DNA of 64,000 nucleotides from Peromyscus leucopus (GCF_004664715.2 NC_051064.1:110417740-110481739); one strand, 5' to 3'; positions 19,530 to 32,099 are shown, counted from the stretch's first letter. Numbers and translations: made by a program. Notes: generated from the letters alone by a model not told the origin.

Positions 19530-22121
19530 GTTGGTTTCTGAATTTTAATCTTTAAAAGTTTGAACATCAGGGGTGTGGCACATGCTTGAACACTAGCACT
19601 ACGGAGGTTTGAGGGAGGGTCACCACAAGTTCAAGGCCAGCTTTCGCTGTGTAGTGGGCTAGACAGTTTAGCCTAGGTTAGATGGCTAGACACTGTGTCA
19701 AAACAAAATAAAAATAATTTATTCTACCCAGGGAAGAATTTCAAAAATGTGTGCATAGTCACGTTCTGTTCTTCGGGTGGTCTGTACTGTTATTTTGGTG
19801 TTTGAAGGTACACCTAGGCCTTTTGTGACAGATGTTCTATGAGTCTGCTTACAGAAATTGGCTGTACAGAGAGTGGTCGGAGTCATCTGACAGTGGAGTA
19901 GTGGTGTCGGGAATGCCGGCGGAGGGCTTGGCCACCGGGCGAGGTTTGTCGGGAGGACAGGAGGGTCAGGAGGGTCAGGAGGTGGTGCTGGGCTGGTGCC
20001 AGCACTGTGAATGTCCTCATGTCTCAGAACCGTGCAGTTAAAAAGGACTCAAATCACAGATTTTATTTTATATTTTACCGCAATGAAAAAATAAATGTAA
20101 CCCTTTTAATAGTTCACAGCTAGCAAGCTGTGAGTTAGCAAATAAATTAGGAAGTAATTCCTTATAGGATAGGGGACCAAGTCTGGGCTGACCTCAGATT
20201 GGTAGTACCTGCCTCAGCCTCCTGGATGCTGGGATTGCAAGCATACATCACTGACTTTGTGAGCTTCTCCCTCCCACCCAACAATAACAAAGTCTATGGT
20301 TTTAGAATATTTAATTTTAAAAAATTGGGCTTTGCCTTGGGAAAATCCTGGATTCCAGAGCATTTTCACACTTTTTCAGACTCTTAATTTTGTCACTTGG
20401 GGTTTTCTGATTATTTATTTATTTGTTTATCTTCCTATGACATCTTTCCTCTCCTTTTAGCTTTTTAGTATTAAAAAAAGTATTCTACGTTTTAAAGAAA
20501 CAGTATGTGAGATTTTAAGTCCCGACTGATACTGTAACATGCTGTTCTTTGCTTTCATAGTGCTTTCTCGTTGGCTGGGGATCTGTCTGTTCTAACCATT
20601 TCCTTGGCTTATGGCCTTTGTTCTTATACTCTCTACTGCGCTCCTGGGCCGTCCTCTATGTGTAGGGGGGCCAGGTGAGGGCGCTCAAGTCAGTGTTTTT
20701 ATTATTTTAGTTTATTTATTTTTTGGTGTGTTTTTTTTTTTTTTTGAGACCAGGTTTCTCTGTGTAACCCTGGCTGTCATGGAACTTGCTTTGTAGACCA
20801 GGCTGGCTTCAAGCTCAGAGATCTGTCTACCTCTGCCTCCTGAGTGCTGGGCTCAAAAGTGTACACTAGTGTTTTTAAAGCCTCACTGGTCATGTTGGCT
20901 TGTCCTGTAGGAGGAGGCTTGTGTGTGTACTGTGTGCTCCCAGCTTGCTCCAGAGGATCTGTGAAGTGTGTTTGCTGACAGGTACACTGGGCAGCTGTGA
21001 GGGGGTATAGAAGGCCACCTTTGACCCAACGCAGGAGCGTCCTAGAGGAGCTGACGGCTGGACCAGACTTTGAAGGAGGAGTTGTATTAAGCAGACAAAG
21101 AAGAGATGATTTTCTAGGGAGAAGATGGAGCTTGAGAGAATGTTGAATGACATGGCGTCAGGGTTTGTCCCATTAGGACGTCAGTCACATAATTGGCTTT
21201 CAGGGAGTCTTAGTGGGAAGAGGAGGTGATGGCTGCTCCCTACCTAAAGTGCCACGTGTTCGAGCCCTCCCTGCACACCTCATTTCTTGCCAACGCCATC
21301 ATCTCTTCTCTTTGAGTATACTAAAAGAAGATTACTGCATGTCTATGTCAGGCAGCTTAGACATAAATACGCTTTGCTCCATTCCCACAATTGTCTCCCA
21401 GGTCACTTCCAGAGAGCTTTTTTGGGTTGTTGGCGAGGCCTTGAAATACCTGTATAGAAGCTCGTATGCAGGCTTAGTGGGTAAAGGAGAAGGCCAGCTC
21501 TAACCTCCACACGGACCTCGCCACATATAAATAATTTGCAATAACTGTACAAATAGTTAATATTCATGATTGTGATTTTTGCCTTTGTGGTTTATTTTTC
21601 ACAGGTGGACGCTCTAGTGAGTTTCAAATGCTGAAATAAAGGCAATTTAGGGCTATCTTCTAAATTATTTTTTTTACAGCTCTTAGGAAAACGTCTGAGT
21701 TGGCATTATGTTAATTACCAGAGAATATTAATTTAAAGAAATGAAAAGGCCAAGTGTATGGGAACACATCAGTAATCAGGAGGCAGGCAAGGGGTGTATA
21801 TCAGTAGTTCAGATATATCCTCCACTATGCCATGAGTGAGGCCAGCCTGGGCAACCTGAGACCCTTGTCTAGAAAACAGACAAACAACAGCAAACCCAAG
21901 AAAGATGAAGAACATGGATTGGGCTCATCTCTAGATTCCCTGGTTTTTCTTGTGTGTGTACCTCTTTTTCTTTATTTCAAGTTTTTAAAGGCTCAGGTTG
22001 TTAGCCTAGGAGCGTCCTGGACTGGGTTTCCCATTGGGCGGTGTTTGTGGTGAGGAAGGTGTTGTCTCCTCCAGCTTCAGGTGCCACAGTTACAAAGCCA
22101 CGTGCTGTGCTTTCTCTGCAG
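19530..22121 (+). other. Ndc1: Ndc1 intron 3
   Basis: It contains B1-like units (19566-19705, 20165-20265 antisense, 20722-20868 antisense, 21748-21888). The stretches 19710-20160, 20270-20690 and 20870-21745 hold no recognisable repeat or exon. Confidence 0.8.
20722..20868 (-). repeat. B1 SINE
   Basis: A poly-T run, TTGAGACCAGGTTTCTCTGTG and CTGCCTCCTGAGTGCTGGGC form an antisense B1. AGTGTTTTTA is repeated on both sides (20691 region and 20868 region), a likely target duplication. Confidence 0.83.
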
Positions 22122-22296
22122 CTGTGCCCTCCATCCCTGGCTCCCGACTGGCCCTGATCGGGAGGCTCCTCCACCCTCAGCAGCTCATGCACTCCTTCAT
22201 ACATGCTGCCATGGGAATGGTGGTGGCGTGGTGTGCGGCCATCATCACCAAGGGCCAGTACAGTTTTCTCGTGGTCCCCTGTACCGGAACTGAGAG
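22122..22296 (+). CDS. Ndc1: Ndc1 exon 4 (residues 94-152), TM3
   Basis: It encodes [36 protein letters not shown] and on to [10 protein letters not shown], with the third hydrophobic span in the middle. Acceptor CTCTGCAG; donor GAGAG|GTATAG, phase 2. Confidence 0.96.
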
Positions 22297-23043
22297 GTAT
22301 AGTAAATGGTTTTTTCTTCCTCTTTCTTGGAACCGTGCTTACTTTCTTTCCAAGTCAAAGGAGACCTTCAGACCCTCACAGAAGTTTCTGTTTCTGTGTA
22401 TGAACTGTTAGTGATATTCTGTGTTTGAGGAAATGAGCAGAATTCTAAAGACATTTGTATGTGGAAGGCGCTGTATAGGTGCTGTTGGGTTCCTGGGGGT
22501 GATTCAGGGACAGTCTCAGCTGCTTGAGAGATGAGAGTGATAGGCCATGGATGAAGATATAGATATAATAAAGAAAAGGAAACAAGATCCACGTCAGTCA
22601 GTCAGGTGTGGTGCTCCCTAATTTAGAGGCTAGTGCTCTCCAGATCTGGAATCTTTCCAGGAACTTTAAAGACAGCATCCAGAGACCCGGAGAGGGTGCA
22701 CAGTTAGGAGAGGTCTGAGAGCCCAGAGCTCCAGCACCTCTGTTAGGGACATGCAGGCGATTTGTCCGTCCTTGTCCAGATGAAGCCAACTTGTCTTGGA
22801 AGCAGCAGGACTGTGGTGCACTTTCTTACCTCAGATTTCCATGGAAACAGCAGTAATCAGGATCTCCTGCGTCAGGGGAAAATGCTTTGTTAATCTTTTG
22901 CTCCTGTTTACCTAGAGTGAGTCATTTTGTTAGAATTGGGGCATTTCTTAAGTGGTTAACGTGGAATTTTGCCTTCTGGCAAGTAGCCTTAAAGCAATGA
23001 TAATGTGTTTTGACTGTTGAATGAATAGCTTTCCTTTCCTCAG
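22297..23043 (+). other. Ndc1: Ndc1 intron 4
   Basis: A 747-bp intron with no clear SINE or other repeat; a short tandem GTCAGTCAG lies near 22595. The acceptor is CTTTCCTCAG. Confidence 0.85.
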
Positions 23044-23182
23044 CTTGGATAGTCCTGCCGCCCAAACCTGCATGAATGAGCATCACCTGTTTTTCCTACT
23101 GGCTGGAGCATTCATGGGCTATAGCTATAGTCTTCTGTATTTCATGAACAACATGAATTATCTTCCCTTTCCCATTATACAG
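23044..23182 (+). CDS. Ndc1: Ndc1 exon 5 (residues 152-198), TM4
   Basis: It encodes [18 protein letters not shown] and [18 protein letters not shown], ending PFPIIQ. The fourth hydrophobic span lies in the centre. Donor CAG|GTAAGA, phase 0. Confidence 0.96.
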
Positions 23183-23834
23183 GTAAGATAACATTTGAGC
23201 GTTTCCTTAGCTATGATATTAACATTGCCATGTCTAGACATATGGCCACCCTATCTGATTATGTCAAGATTTGATCAGTAAAACTCCCTGGTAAAATCGC
23301 CTGACTGCTGAGTTCAGGTCCCATGAGAGTGCCTAGCACAGGTGTCTAATCCCAGGTTGCCTGGAGGACCTCCCGAAGCTCAGAGGTCAGCTAGCCTAGA
23401 GGTGTAGGGTAAAGAGACCCTGTCTTAAACCTGGTGGAACAGTGAAGAGCAGCGCACAGAGGTTGACCTCTCCCTCCACAAATACCCCGCCCCCCCCACA
23501 TGTTCTTTAGCACTGAACCCATCACAAGGCAACTGAAAAGACATTTGTTGTCAGTGAGACTTCAGTGTTTTGCAAGCTGTAGCCCCCCTTTCCTGCTGCC
23601 GCTCTCAGAATGCTGCCCCCTCTTTCCTGTCCTGGTCATAGTAACACTTGCTGTGATTTAGCAGGGCTGGGGGAAGAGGATGACAACATTCAAGTGCTTG
23701 GTGTAGCCCTGCTTAAGGATGTGCAAGTGATTTATGAACACATCAGTTATTGTCTCAGACCTAAGGCGTGGGTGTGTAAATAAAACTCTTTCACTTGGTT
23801 TGGGTGGTGTAGTTAAAACTATGCTTCAGTTTGT

Positions 23835-24145
23835 GTGTGTGTGTGTTGCACGAATGTGTACATGTGTATGCTTGCTCACTTGTGTGTGTTGAGGCTAGAG
23901 ATTGATGTTGGATGTCTTCCTCAATTGATTTTCACTTTAGATTTCAAGACAAAATCTCTTACTTAGTCTGGAATTTATTAACTTGGCAAAGCTAGCTGAC
24001 CCCTGAACTCCAGAGATCCTTCTGTCTTGGCCTACCTTAATGCTAGGAGTATAGGCATGCACCTACCCCTTTACTGGGTATGTGGGATCTGAACTCAGGC
24101 CCTCATGCTTGGATGGCACATACTTGATTAAGCCGCTTTCCCTGT
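23835..24145 (-). repeat. composite tRNA/B1-type SINE
   Basis: It begins with a TG repeat and GAGGCTAGAGATTGATGTTGG, continues with a B1-like middle (TTTCAAGACAAAATCTCTTAC, GAACTCCAGAGATCCTTCTG) and ends GGGATCTGAACTCAGGCCCTC. Tail, B1-like middle and tRNA-like head lie in antisense order. Confidence 0.5.
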
Positions 24146-24177
24146 TCATTCACTAGGTTTGTAAAACATCTAACCTG

Positions 24178-24350
24178 AAGCAGGTGAGCTTCAGCAGGCA
24201 GAGGTACTTGGAGCACAGATCTGATGGTCTGCACTCACTCTCTGGATCCCACAGTGGACCAGCTCTCCAAAGTTGTCCTCTAACCTCAAAATGCGCATTT
24301 TGACACATGTCTGCTTGCAGACAAACAGACACACAAATTTTAAAAATTAA
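24178..24350 (+). repeat. B3-type SINE
   Basis: AAGTTGTCCTCTAACCTCAAAATGCGCA and a CA-rich, A-rich end (ACAGACACACAAATTTTAAAAA) mark the 3' half of a B3; the head is diverged. Confidence 0.5.
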
Positions 24351-25778
24351 AAAAAACAAAACCCCCAACTAATCTAGTAGGAATAAAGCTTGTAACCGAG
24401 CCATGTGTTTCTGCTGTTTCTTCTTGTGTTTTTATGTACTTCATTTCTATTCTGGATGTGAGGCCTAGGCACTGGAACAAGCTTTGAACCAGTCCCTTCC
24501 CACTGGCTCCCACACTGGTGGGAAAGACGTGAGGTGTAAAGCAGTCATGTGGTAATGAGAATTTCGTCCGTGAGGACGGCACACTAGGGTTCTCCCACCT
24601 AACGTGTCTCGTGCCTATTGCATCAGCATGAGCTGGTGAGCATACATCTGTGAGAAGATCATGTTCCTCAAAGACTGACCCTCACCTTCCTGCAGTTGTG
24701 TAGGAAAGACAGTTCCTGCTTAGGAACTCTTCACATTTGTGAAATGTTAAAAGTAGGATGCACCCACAGTGTCTTGAGAAAATTCCGTACAGGAATACCC
24801 TGTTGTGTGTGACCTCACGTCCAAACATGATACATACAGAGAATGAGAAAACTAAAGTGTTGGAGAAAATAAGACACTCTTGCTGGATCTCCAGGTGAAA
24901 TCGACTGTCTACTTAACATCACAGATGTGCAGTGACCACAGGAGCTAATAGTTGACAGTGCTGATCAATTACTGTTTCTACCACATAATGCCAAATTTCA
25001 TGCTTTTGTTGTCATTTCTTTTGATGAAATTTTGGATTCTTGAATCTCTAAAGTTCATTCTAAAATGATAAATTTTCACTTCAGATTAACTTTGTAAGAA
25101 TATATATATTTAGACAGGGTTTCCCTGCATAGCCCAGGCTAGTCATGAGCTCTAGCTCTTCCTGCCTCAGCTTCCCAAGTGCTGATGATAGGCATGTGCT
25201 GCCATATTGGCCAAAATGTATACTTGGGACATCTCTTGCAGCTACACATATGTGGCCGTCTGCCTGGGTGGGCACTGTTTTTTGAGGGTGGCAGGACAGT
25301 GGAGTGAGAGGTGAAGATTGGGTGTTAATAGTTGAAGTGATGGATTTGGGTGCCCGGAGCTGTCTTTTCTCATCAGTCAGATTTGTGCCTTTGTGTTTAT
25401 TGTGGTAAGTTTGCCTCCCTGAAAGGCTGAGGTGGAGGAGCACACTGGCTTAAGCTTTTCACTATCTAGGAGCATTGCTCACACACAGTGTGTGATCTTG
25501 TCTTGTGCATGGTGAGGTGGTGATATATAAATATATCAATATAAAGCAGGGTGAGGTGATAGGAAGCAAGAAGATGAGAGAAGACAGGCCCATTCATTCC
25601 TTCCCCTGTCAGCCTCTGAAGAGTGATGGGATACTTGTAGTCATTTACTTGATATTGTCAGTATTCTTACTTCTAATCTTACTTATAGAGTGTAAAAACT
25701 ATTAACTATTTAAACATCAGAATAGTCTGTCTTTTTGTACAATTATTGTCGGTCTTTAAGTTCTAAATTACGTTTTTA

Positions 25779-25782
<4 letters not shown>

Positions 25783-25860
<78 letters not shown>
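25783..25860. repeat. compound (TG)n(AG)n microsatellite
   Basis: About 16 TG units switch directly to about 22 AG units. An antisense B3 fragment (ending ATCCACTGAACCATTTCGTAGGC) follows, so the tract probably grew from the SINE's tail. Confidence 0.95.
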
Positions 25861-25864
<4 letters not shown>

Positions 25865-26163
25865 CCAGCTTGTGGGAATTGGTTCTGTTGTATCATGGGC
25901 CTCATGTGGGCTAGAACTCAGATCATCAGGCTTGGCAGCAGGCAGCTTTATCCACTGAACCATTTCGTAGGCTCCCAGTTATAGTTTGTTTTGTTCCAGT
26001 TTAAGTCTTTTTGGTGGTGGGGATTGACCCAAGGCCTCACACATGCCAGGCAAGCAGCCCCAGCTCTTAGTGATGATGGTTCATCCTCTGCCTCTGCTAG
26101 TAGTGTCCACCTTAGAACGGTACTGAATGTGTCGTTTGACATCTTTCTTGTTGTTCTCCACAG

Positions 26164-26272
26164 CAGTATAAGTTTTTACGCTTCAGGAGATCTCTCCTCT
26201 TACTAGTTAAACATAGCTGTGTGGAATCCCTGTTCGTGGTCAGAAATTTCTGCATTGTGTATTATTTTTTTG
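26164..26272 (+). CDS. Ndc1: Ndc1 exon 6 (residues 199-235), TM5
   Basis: It encodes [18 protein letters not shown] and [19 protein letters not shown] basic patch (KFLRFRR) precedes the fifth hydrophobic span. Acceptor CTCCACAG, donor TTTG|GTAAGA, phase 1. Confidence 0.96.
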
Positions 26273-27142
26273 GTAAGAATTTCTACCTTCTAATTTAGTA
26301 TATTATTAGCTCATAGTTTAGAAAATGTCAGTTAAAATGACCAGTTAAGGAAATTTTTATTAAGGGGAATATGATGTATACATGTAAAATACTCTTTAAA
26401 TGGATAAATCTCTTGTGTTGCAACACAAGATAGGCCATGAGCTGTTACGTTCACCTCAGAACACCGGATGCTGCACAGGTCAGACAGAACAGAACAATGG
26501 TTATGGAGGCTGTAAGCTGGGGACAGGGAGGAGCTGCTCAGGGCGGTGATCAGCCTTGCACGGCGAGGTAGTTCTGGAGATGTGTTGCACAATAGTCAGC
26601 ACACAGCTCTGGGCTGCACCATTCAAGGTAGTAAACCCGGCAGTGAGAGGACAGCTTGCAAGAGCTGCTTCTCTCCTGTCATGTGGGTTCTGGTGGGGAG
26701 CGCTTACCGGCTGAACCATCTCACCAGCTCCGAAGCGACCCAGCTACACAGTGTGCTCTGTGAGAGAGAGGCAGGGATGAGTGACTGCTCACCTGTGGCC
26801 TTCGAGATGGGGTGATGGAATTGGTCACAGTTGATGGTGCACATCTGTTAGCCACAGGTATCGTGTACTGAACAGCTGGAAGTGCTGCAGATAGTCTATC
26901 ACAGTTGTCTTGTCTTGCTCTGTTTTTAATAACCATGGTGACTAAGACTTGTATATCTCAGAACTGTACAATGGAAAGACTTCCAGTATTTAGAAATGAT
27001 TCTCTTTTCCCGTCCATTGCTAATCAGACAGCCTAGCATTTTAACTGAGGTCTCCCTGTGTAGTTGAACCTCATAGTGTAAAGCACACTGAAGAGTGTCA
27101 GTCTAACTTCTCACGTTCCTGTCTTGGTATTGTTCTTCTCAG
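26273..27142 (+). other. Ndc1: Ndc1 intron 6
   Basis: This 870-bp intron has an end fragment of an antisense tRNA-derived SINE near 26680-26735 (CTTACCGGCTGAACCATCTCACCAGC). The remainder shows no clear repeat. Confidence 0.8.
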
Positions 27143-27194
27143 GCCACATTCCCAAAGCGTGGATTAGCACTGCGATGGACCTCCACACAGATGA
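27143..27194 (+). CDS. Ndc1: Ndc1 exon 7 (residues 235-252)
   Basis: A 52-bp exon encoding [16 protein letters not shown] after the split Gly codon, a loop between spans 5 and 6. Acceptor CTTCTCAG; donor GATGA|GTAAGC, phase 2. Confidence 0.95.
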
Positions 27195-27884
27195 GTAAGC
27201 CAAGTCTGATTTTCCTGCTGCCTGCCTTTTCAGTTTTTCTGCTTTCTAGATGCTTTGTTAGGTTTATCCTTGATTTTTTTTTTTTTTTTAATTGAAATAA
27301 GAAGCAACAGAGGAGAGGGAGGTGCTTGGTGTAACGAGAAGGTGCTGGCTCGTGCCCTGTCCTGTTTCTAGGCTGAAAACTCCACACTGCCGCTCACAGT
27401 CCTTAGCCACTGTGGGATCAGGGAAGGCTAAGCTTACCTCGACACCGTGTCCTTCCTGGCTTCCTTACCCGTAGTCTGTTCTGTGCTAGACTTCTCAGTG
27501 TCTCCTACTTCATTAAGTTCGGGTGTTCAGTGCCATGTGCTCTGTGTCATTGGGTTTATCCACTTCATTTTAACCCCTAGAGACAACGGAAGGTCTCTGA
27601 TCTTTTCAATGTATGTTTGGAAGTTAAATCATTAATAACTAACTCACTAAGATTTCCGAGTCATGCACCTAGGTGACCACAGGGAAAGACCCCTGCCTTC
27701 GCCACTCACTCAGACCCTCCCCCAGACCTAAGAAGTAGCAGTCCATTGTTAGACATCCTCCACACTAAAGGAAGGTGGCCTTTCTGAGATACGTGGCCCG
27801 TGTCTGGCTCTGTCATCCATTATGTGTCATAAAATTTATCCTGTTCATACTATCTATGATTTTTTTTTAAATAAATGCATTGTT

Positions 27885-28041
27885 TTAGCCGGGCAGTGGT
27901 GGCACATGCCCTTAATCCTAGCACTTCAGAAACAGAGGCAGGCAGATCTCTGTGAGTTCGAGGCCAGCTTGATATACAGAGCAAGTTCCAGGTCAACCAG
28001 GGATACACACAGAAACCCTGTCTCAAAAAACCACAAATAAG
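27885..28041 (+). repeat. B1 SINE
   Basis: GCCGGGCAGTGGTGGCACAT and AGAGGCAGGCAGATCTCTGTG, then GAAACCCTGTCTCAAAAAACC, form a sense B1. AAATAAATGCATT flanks both ends (27869-27881 and about 28043-28055). Confidence 0.9.
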
Positions 28042-28077
28042 TAAATAAATGCATTTTTTTCTCATAGAATTTTTTAA

Positions 28078-28247
28078 AACAATTATGTATTTATTTAATG
28101 TGTGTATGTGTGGCCATCAGAGGCATCTTTTGAGAGTTCTCTCCTTCTAGTATGTTCTCTCTTTTTACCACGTGGGTCCTGGGGCTGGAACTCAGGTGTC
28201 AGACTTAGCAGCAATGCCTTTACCCACTGAACCTGTCACCAGCTCTC
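28078..28247 (-). repeat. B3-type SINE
   Basis: TTTACCACGTGGGTCCTGGGG, TGGAACTCAGGTGTCAGAC and TTTACCCACTGAACCTGTCACC follow the antisense B3 order. It starts about 20 bp after the preceding B1. Confidence 0.7.
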
Positions 28248-28756
28248 CCTAAGAACGTCTAGTAACATAGTGATGGTTTCCCCGTCAAATAAATACTGAA
28301 AAACTGTACGCACAGTAATGTCAGTATTTTCACTCTGCCTGTGAGGCACCGTAATTGAGGAAGGCTGCAGTCCGTGGATACCCCAGAGTGCATTGTGTTA
28401 GTTATCTCACTCTCGCTTTGGCGCAGCTGAAGGGTTCATCTAAGCCGGGTGGGGGTGCATTCCTATGATCCTAGGACTAGTGAGGCTGAAGCAGGAGGAT
28501 TGTGAGTTCAAGGCCAGCCTGGGCTATACGGAGAGATTCTGTTTCAAATAAACAGAGACCATAAAGGGCTTAACCTGTTGTTTCTTGATAAAATCAATTG
28601 CCTCCAATGTGTGTCCTTTTGATTTTTGGTTACTTCACTGTGAGACTTGTATCATATGTGGAATTCACTAGGTTCAGTTTTAGAGAGTTGGGATTTTGAC
28701 ACTTCTGGATATTTTAGAGGTACTATAGATTTCAATTTTTTTAAAAATAATTTTTA

Positions 28757-28912
28757 CCTTTAATCCCAGCACTCGGGAGGCAGAGCCAGGCGGATCTCTG
28801 TGAGTTCGAGGCCAGCCTGGGCTACCAAGTGAGTTCTAGGAAAGGCGCAAAGCTACACAGAGAAACCCTGTCTCGAAAAAACAAAAACAAAAAAAAAAAA
28901 AAAAAAAAATAA
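28757..28912 (+). repeat. B1 SINE, 5'-truncated
   Basis: It starts inside the B1 at ACCTTTAATCCCAGCACTCGG and runs through GGCGCAAAGCTACACAGAG to a long A-tail. AATAATTTTTA occurs on both sides (28745 region and 28910 region), a probable target duplication. Confidence 0.87.
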
Positions 28913-28920
28913 TAATAATT

Positions 28921-29094
28921 TTTAAAAGATTTAATTTATTTATATTTTCTGTATGAGTGCTCTGCATGCCAGAAGAGGGCATCAGGTCCTATATGGATGG
29001 TTGTGAGCTGCCATGTGGTTGGTGGGAATTGAACTCAGGTCCTCTGGAAGAGCAGCCAGTGCTCTTAACCACTGAGCCATCTCTCCAGTCCCCA
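28921..29094 (-). repeat. B2 SINE
   Basis: GCATGCCAGAAGAGGGCATC, TGGTGGGAATTGAACTCAGG and CCACTGAGCCATCTCTCCAG: a well-preserved antisense B2 immediately after the B1 tail. Confidence 0.92.
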
Positions 29095-29282
29095 GATTTC
29101 AATTTTTTTGAAAGTTCCTAGGTAAAATTTAGTTTTGTCCTCTACTTGGTTACTAGATGAGAAACCAAATGCATGGGCCGTTTATTTGGTTAGTCTACCT
29201 TGTAAACTGGGTCAACTGGAAAGAGGAAAACAATATTTGATAGAAATTTAAGTTTTTGTTCTTTCACTCAAAACTACCTTAT

Positions 29283-29450
<168 letters not shown>

Positions 29451-29822
29451 TCAGTCAGTATTTACTTAGAAGCTAAACATAATTGTGTCATGTACTGGCC
29501 TTCCCCACGAATACCAAACACTGTGGACAACCTGTTGTAAGCCTTGTGAGCGTGTGAAGAATTTGAATGAAGAGATTACACTCTGTTCTGTGGATAAGGA
29601 AAAGAAAGATGGACGTAAGGATATAGGTGATGATTTATTTGTCTAACAGCAGTGTGTAGATGGCGGTCAAATTCAAATTCTGTTTTTGTACAATTACTAG
29701 TTTTGTGATTATAGGATTTATAGTAGTACTAACTAAATTACTCAAGGATTTGTAGGATATGTGCTTTTAGCTTCTTAACATTCTAATAGTTTTTAAAATT
29801 GTTTAAAAAGCAGAGATCAGGC

Positions 29823-29985
29823 AAGGCCGTGGTGGCGCATGCCTTTAATCCCAGCACTCAGGAGGCAGAGCCAGATGGATATCTGTGAGTTCGAGGCCAG
29901 CCTGGACTACCAAGTGAGTTCCAGGAAAGGCGCAAAGCTACACAGAGAAACCTGTCTCAAAAAACAAAACAAAACAAAAAAAAAA
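29823..29985 (+). repeat. B1 SINE
   Basis: AAGGCCGTGGTGGCGCATGCC, ACTACCAAGTGAGTTCCAGG and GGCGCAAAGCTACACAGAG give a sense B1 ending in (CAAAA)n. GAGATCA flanks both sides. Confidence 0.9.
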
Positions 29986-30416
29986 GGGCTGAGATCATTT
30001 TTTTTTTTTGTAATACGTGCAGTACTCTGAAACTGTTTATAATGGCACACACATGATCCAGAAGTCCAAATTATATTTTTGAGACTATGGTGGCCTTGAA
30101 CTTCAGATCCTCTTGCCTAGTTGTGTTTTATGGGTTTAAAGAATTAAGCCATGAATTAGCAATAATAAGCTTCCACCTGTCCTAAGTAGTTAGGCTTATA
30201 GACATGGCTCTGACTTCCACAGTAAATGGTACTGCAGATTTAGAACTCGGGGACCTGCAGGGCCAGTGCCTGCCGGCAGTTTCCCTGTGGCTCCCTATGT
30301 ACCTCTGAGGGATGTTAGGAAAAGAGCTTTAGAAGGGTACCAGCAAATAGGCTGTCTTTCTCTGCATGGAGTCCTTGTCTTTGGCATGGGAATCATGGCA
30401 CTTACTGTTTTCCTAG

Positions 30417-30552
30417 GCAGGCCCACAGGCCTCTGGACACGATTGGCGGCCTCCTGAATGTCTCCTTACTCTACCATGTTTGGCTCTGTGGTGTCTTCCT
30501 TTTGATGACTTGGTACATCTCCTGGATACTCTTCAAAATCTATGCCACGGAG
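30417..30552 (+). CDS. Ndc1: Ndc1 exon 8 (residues 252-297), TM6
   Basis: It encodes [18 protein letters not shown] and [18 protein letters not shown], ending FKIYATE. The last hydrophobic span lies here. Acceptor TTTTCCTAG, donor GAG|GTCAGT, phase 0. Confidence 0.96.
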
Positions 30553-30682
30553 GTCAGTATTGGGAGGGTTTTTTGTTAGTACTGTTGTGTTTCAGAGAAT
30601 AGAAAGTGGTGCTTTCAGAAGATCACTGCTCCAAGCATGTTACTACGGTGGTTTTCAGTTTCATCCTTCACGCTGTGTTTCT

Positions 30683-30845
30683 TTCTTTCTTTTTTTGGTT
30701 TTTCCCGAGACAGGGTTTCTCTGTGTAGCTTTGCGCCTTTCCTGGAACTCATTCTGTAGCTCAGACTGGCCTCAAACTCACAGAGATCCCCCTGCCTCTA
30801 CCTCCTGGGTGCTGGGATTAAAGGCGAGTGCCACCCGCACCTGGC
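30683..30845 (-). repeat. B1 SINE
   Basis: GAGACAGGGTTTCTCTGTG, TAGCTTTGCGCCTTTCCTGG and GGTGCTGGGATTAAAGGCGAG: an antisense B1 with a (TTTC)n left end. Confidence 0.9.
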
Positions 30846-31109
30846 ACACTCTGTGTTTCCAAGGAACAGAGTTGGTGCTCTCAGAGTATCTGGGAGTTAA
30901 ACTGGGTGGTGTTTGCTGCGCTTTACTTAGAGCCTGGCTTTCTTCCTGGGTTTTTAAGTAGGAGATGAGCCTAGATTTTAAATTAATTTTACATGCTATC
31001 GAAATAGATACTATCAACATTTAAATATGCAGTTATTTTGAAAAACATCTTGAAATTTATTAAATGATTCTGAAAATTCTGTGGGCAATTCTCACAGAGT
31101 ATTAAAAAA

Positions 31110-31303
31110 AAGATATATTTTGTCATATGTGTTTGGCTATTTTGCTAGCACTCATATATATGTGCACCACATACATGTCTGTTGCTATGAATCCCTTGAA
31201 ACTGAAATTATAGACAGTTGTGAGCTGCCATGTGGGGGCTGGGAATTGAACTCAGGTCCTCTAGGTCAGCTAGTGCTCTTAACTGCTGAGCCATTTCTCC
31301 AGT
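31110..31303 (-). repeat. B2 SINE
   Basis: GACAGTTGTGAGCTGCCATG, GCTGGGAATTGAACTCAGG and CTGAGCCATTTCTCCAG: an antisense B2 with a small deletion in the head part (CTCTAGGTCAGCTAG). Confidence 0.87.
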
Positions 31304-31315
31304 TCCACAAAAAAA

Positions 31316-31506
31316 TTTTTTTTTAAATTTATTTTTATTTCATGTTATTGGTGTTTTACCTACATGTGTGTCTGTGTGAGGGTGTCGGATCCCCTGGAAG
31401 TGGAGTTACAGATAGCTGTGAGCTGCCGTGTGGGTGCTGGGAATTGAACCTGGGTCCTGTGAAAGAGCAGTCAGTACTCTTAACCACTGAGCCATCTCTC
31501 CAGGCC
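31316..31506 (-). repeat. B2 SINE
   Basis: Starts with a T run, then GGTGTCGGATCCCCTGGAAG and GCTGGGAATTGAACCTGGG, ending ACTGAGCCATCTCTCCAGGCC. CACAAAAAT on each side is a likely target duplication. Confidence 0.9.
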
Positions 31507-31557
31507 CACAAAAATCTTTTTAAGTGAAGAGTTGCATTTAAAAAAAAAATCATCTAG

Positions 31558-31946
31558 TGTAGCTAGAGTTTTCCTGCCTTGCCCACAGTCAGGACAAATC
31601 TTTGTCACCCGCCAGTCCCACAGCCGCTCAGACCCAACCAAGTAAACACAGAGACTTATATTGCTTACAAACTGTATGGCCGTGGCAGGCTTCTTATTAA
31701 CTATTCTTATATCTTAAATTAATCCATTTCCATAAGTCTATACCTTGCCACGTGGCTGGTGGCTTACCGGCATCTTCACATGCTGCTGGTCATGGCGGTG
31801 GCTGCAGTGTCTCTTCGCCTCAGCCTTCTGCTTCCCACAATTCTCCTCTCTCCTTGTCCCACCTACTTCCTGCCTGGCCACTGGCCAATCAGTGTTTTAT
31901 TTATTGACCAATCAGAGCAATTTGACATACAGACCGTCCCACAGCA
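31558..31946 (-). mobile_element. ERVK-type solo LTR (copy 3) with perfect 6-bp target duplication
   Basis: A 389-bp element from TGTAGCTAGAG to GTCCCACAGCA, flanked by ATCTAG at 31552-31557 and again at 31947-31952. On the minus strand it shows two ATTGG/CCAAT-type sites, AATAAA and TATAAG, the layout of an LTR. No retroviral coding part is attached. It is antisense to Ndc1. Confidence 0.93.
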
Positions 31947-32099
31947 ATCTAGTTGTGTTTGTCATAGTAGTATTGTATTTGATTTTACCATCTCTGTTAA
32001 TTTTCAATGGCTTCACAGGCTCTTTGTTCCTGGAATTTAGTTCTGTTAGTAGATGTCGGTTTGATAAAATTGGGACAGTGACACTTGGGAAAATGTATT

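Larger units (their letters stand above)
23183..26163 (+). other. Ndc1: Ndc1 intron 5
   Basis: It contains a B3-type unit (23280-23480), a composite antisense SINE (23835-24145), B3 (24178-24350), an old B1 (25100-25215), a compound microsatellite (25783-25860) and an antisense B3 piece (25861-25975). Nothing is recognisable in 24363-25095. Confidence 0.8.
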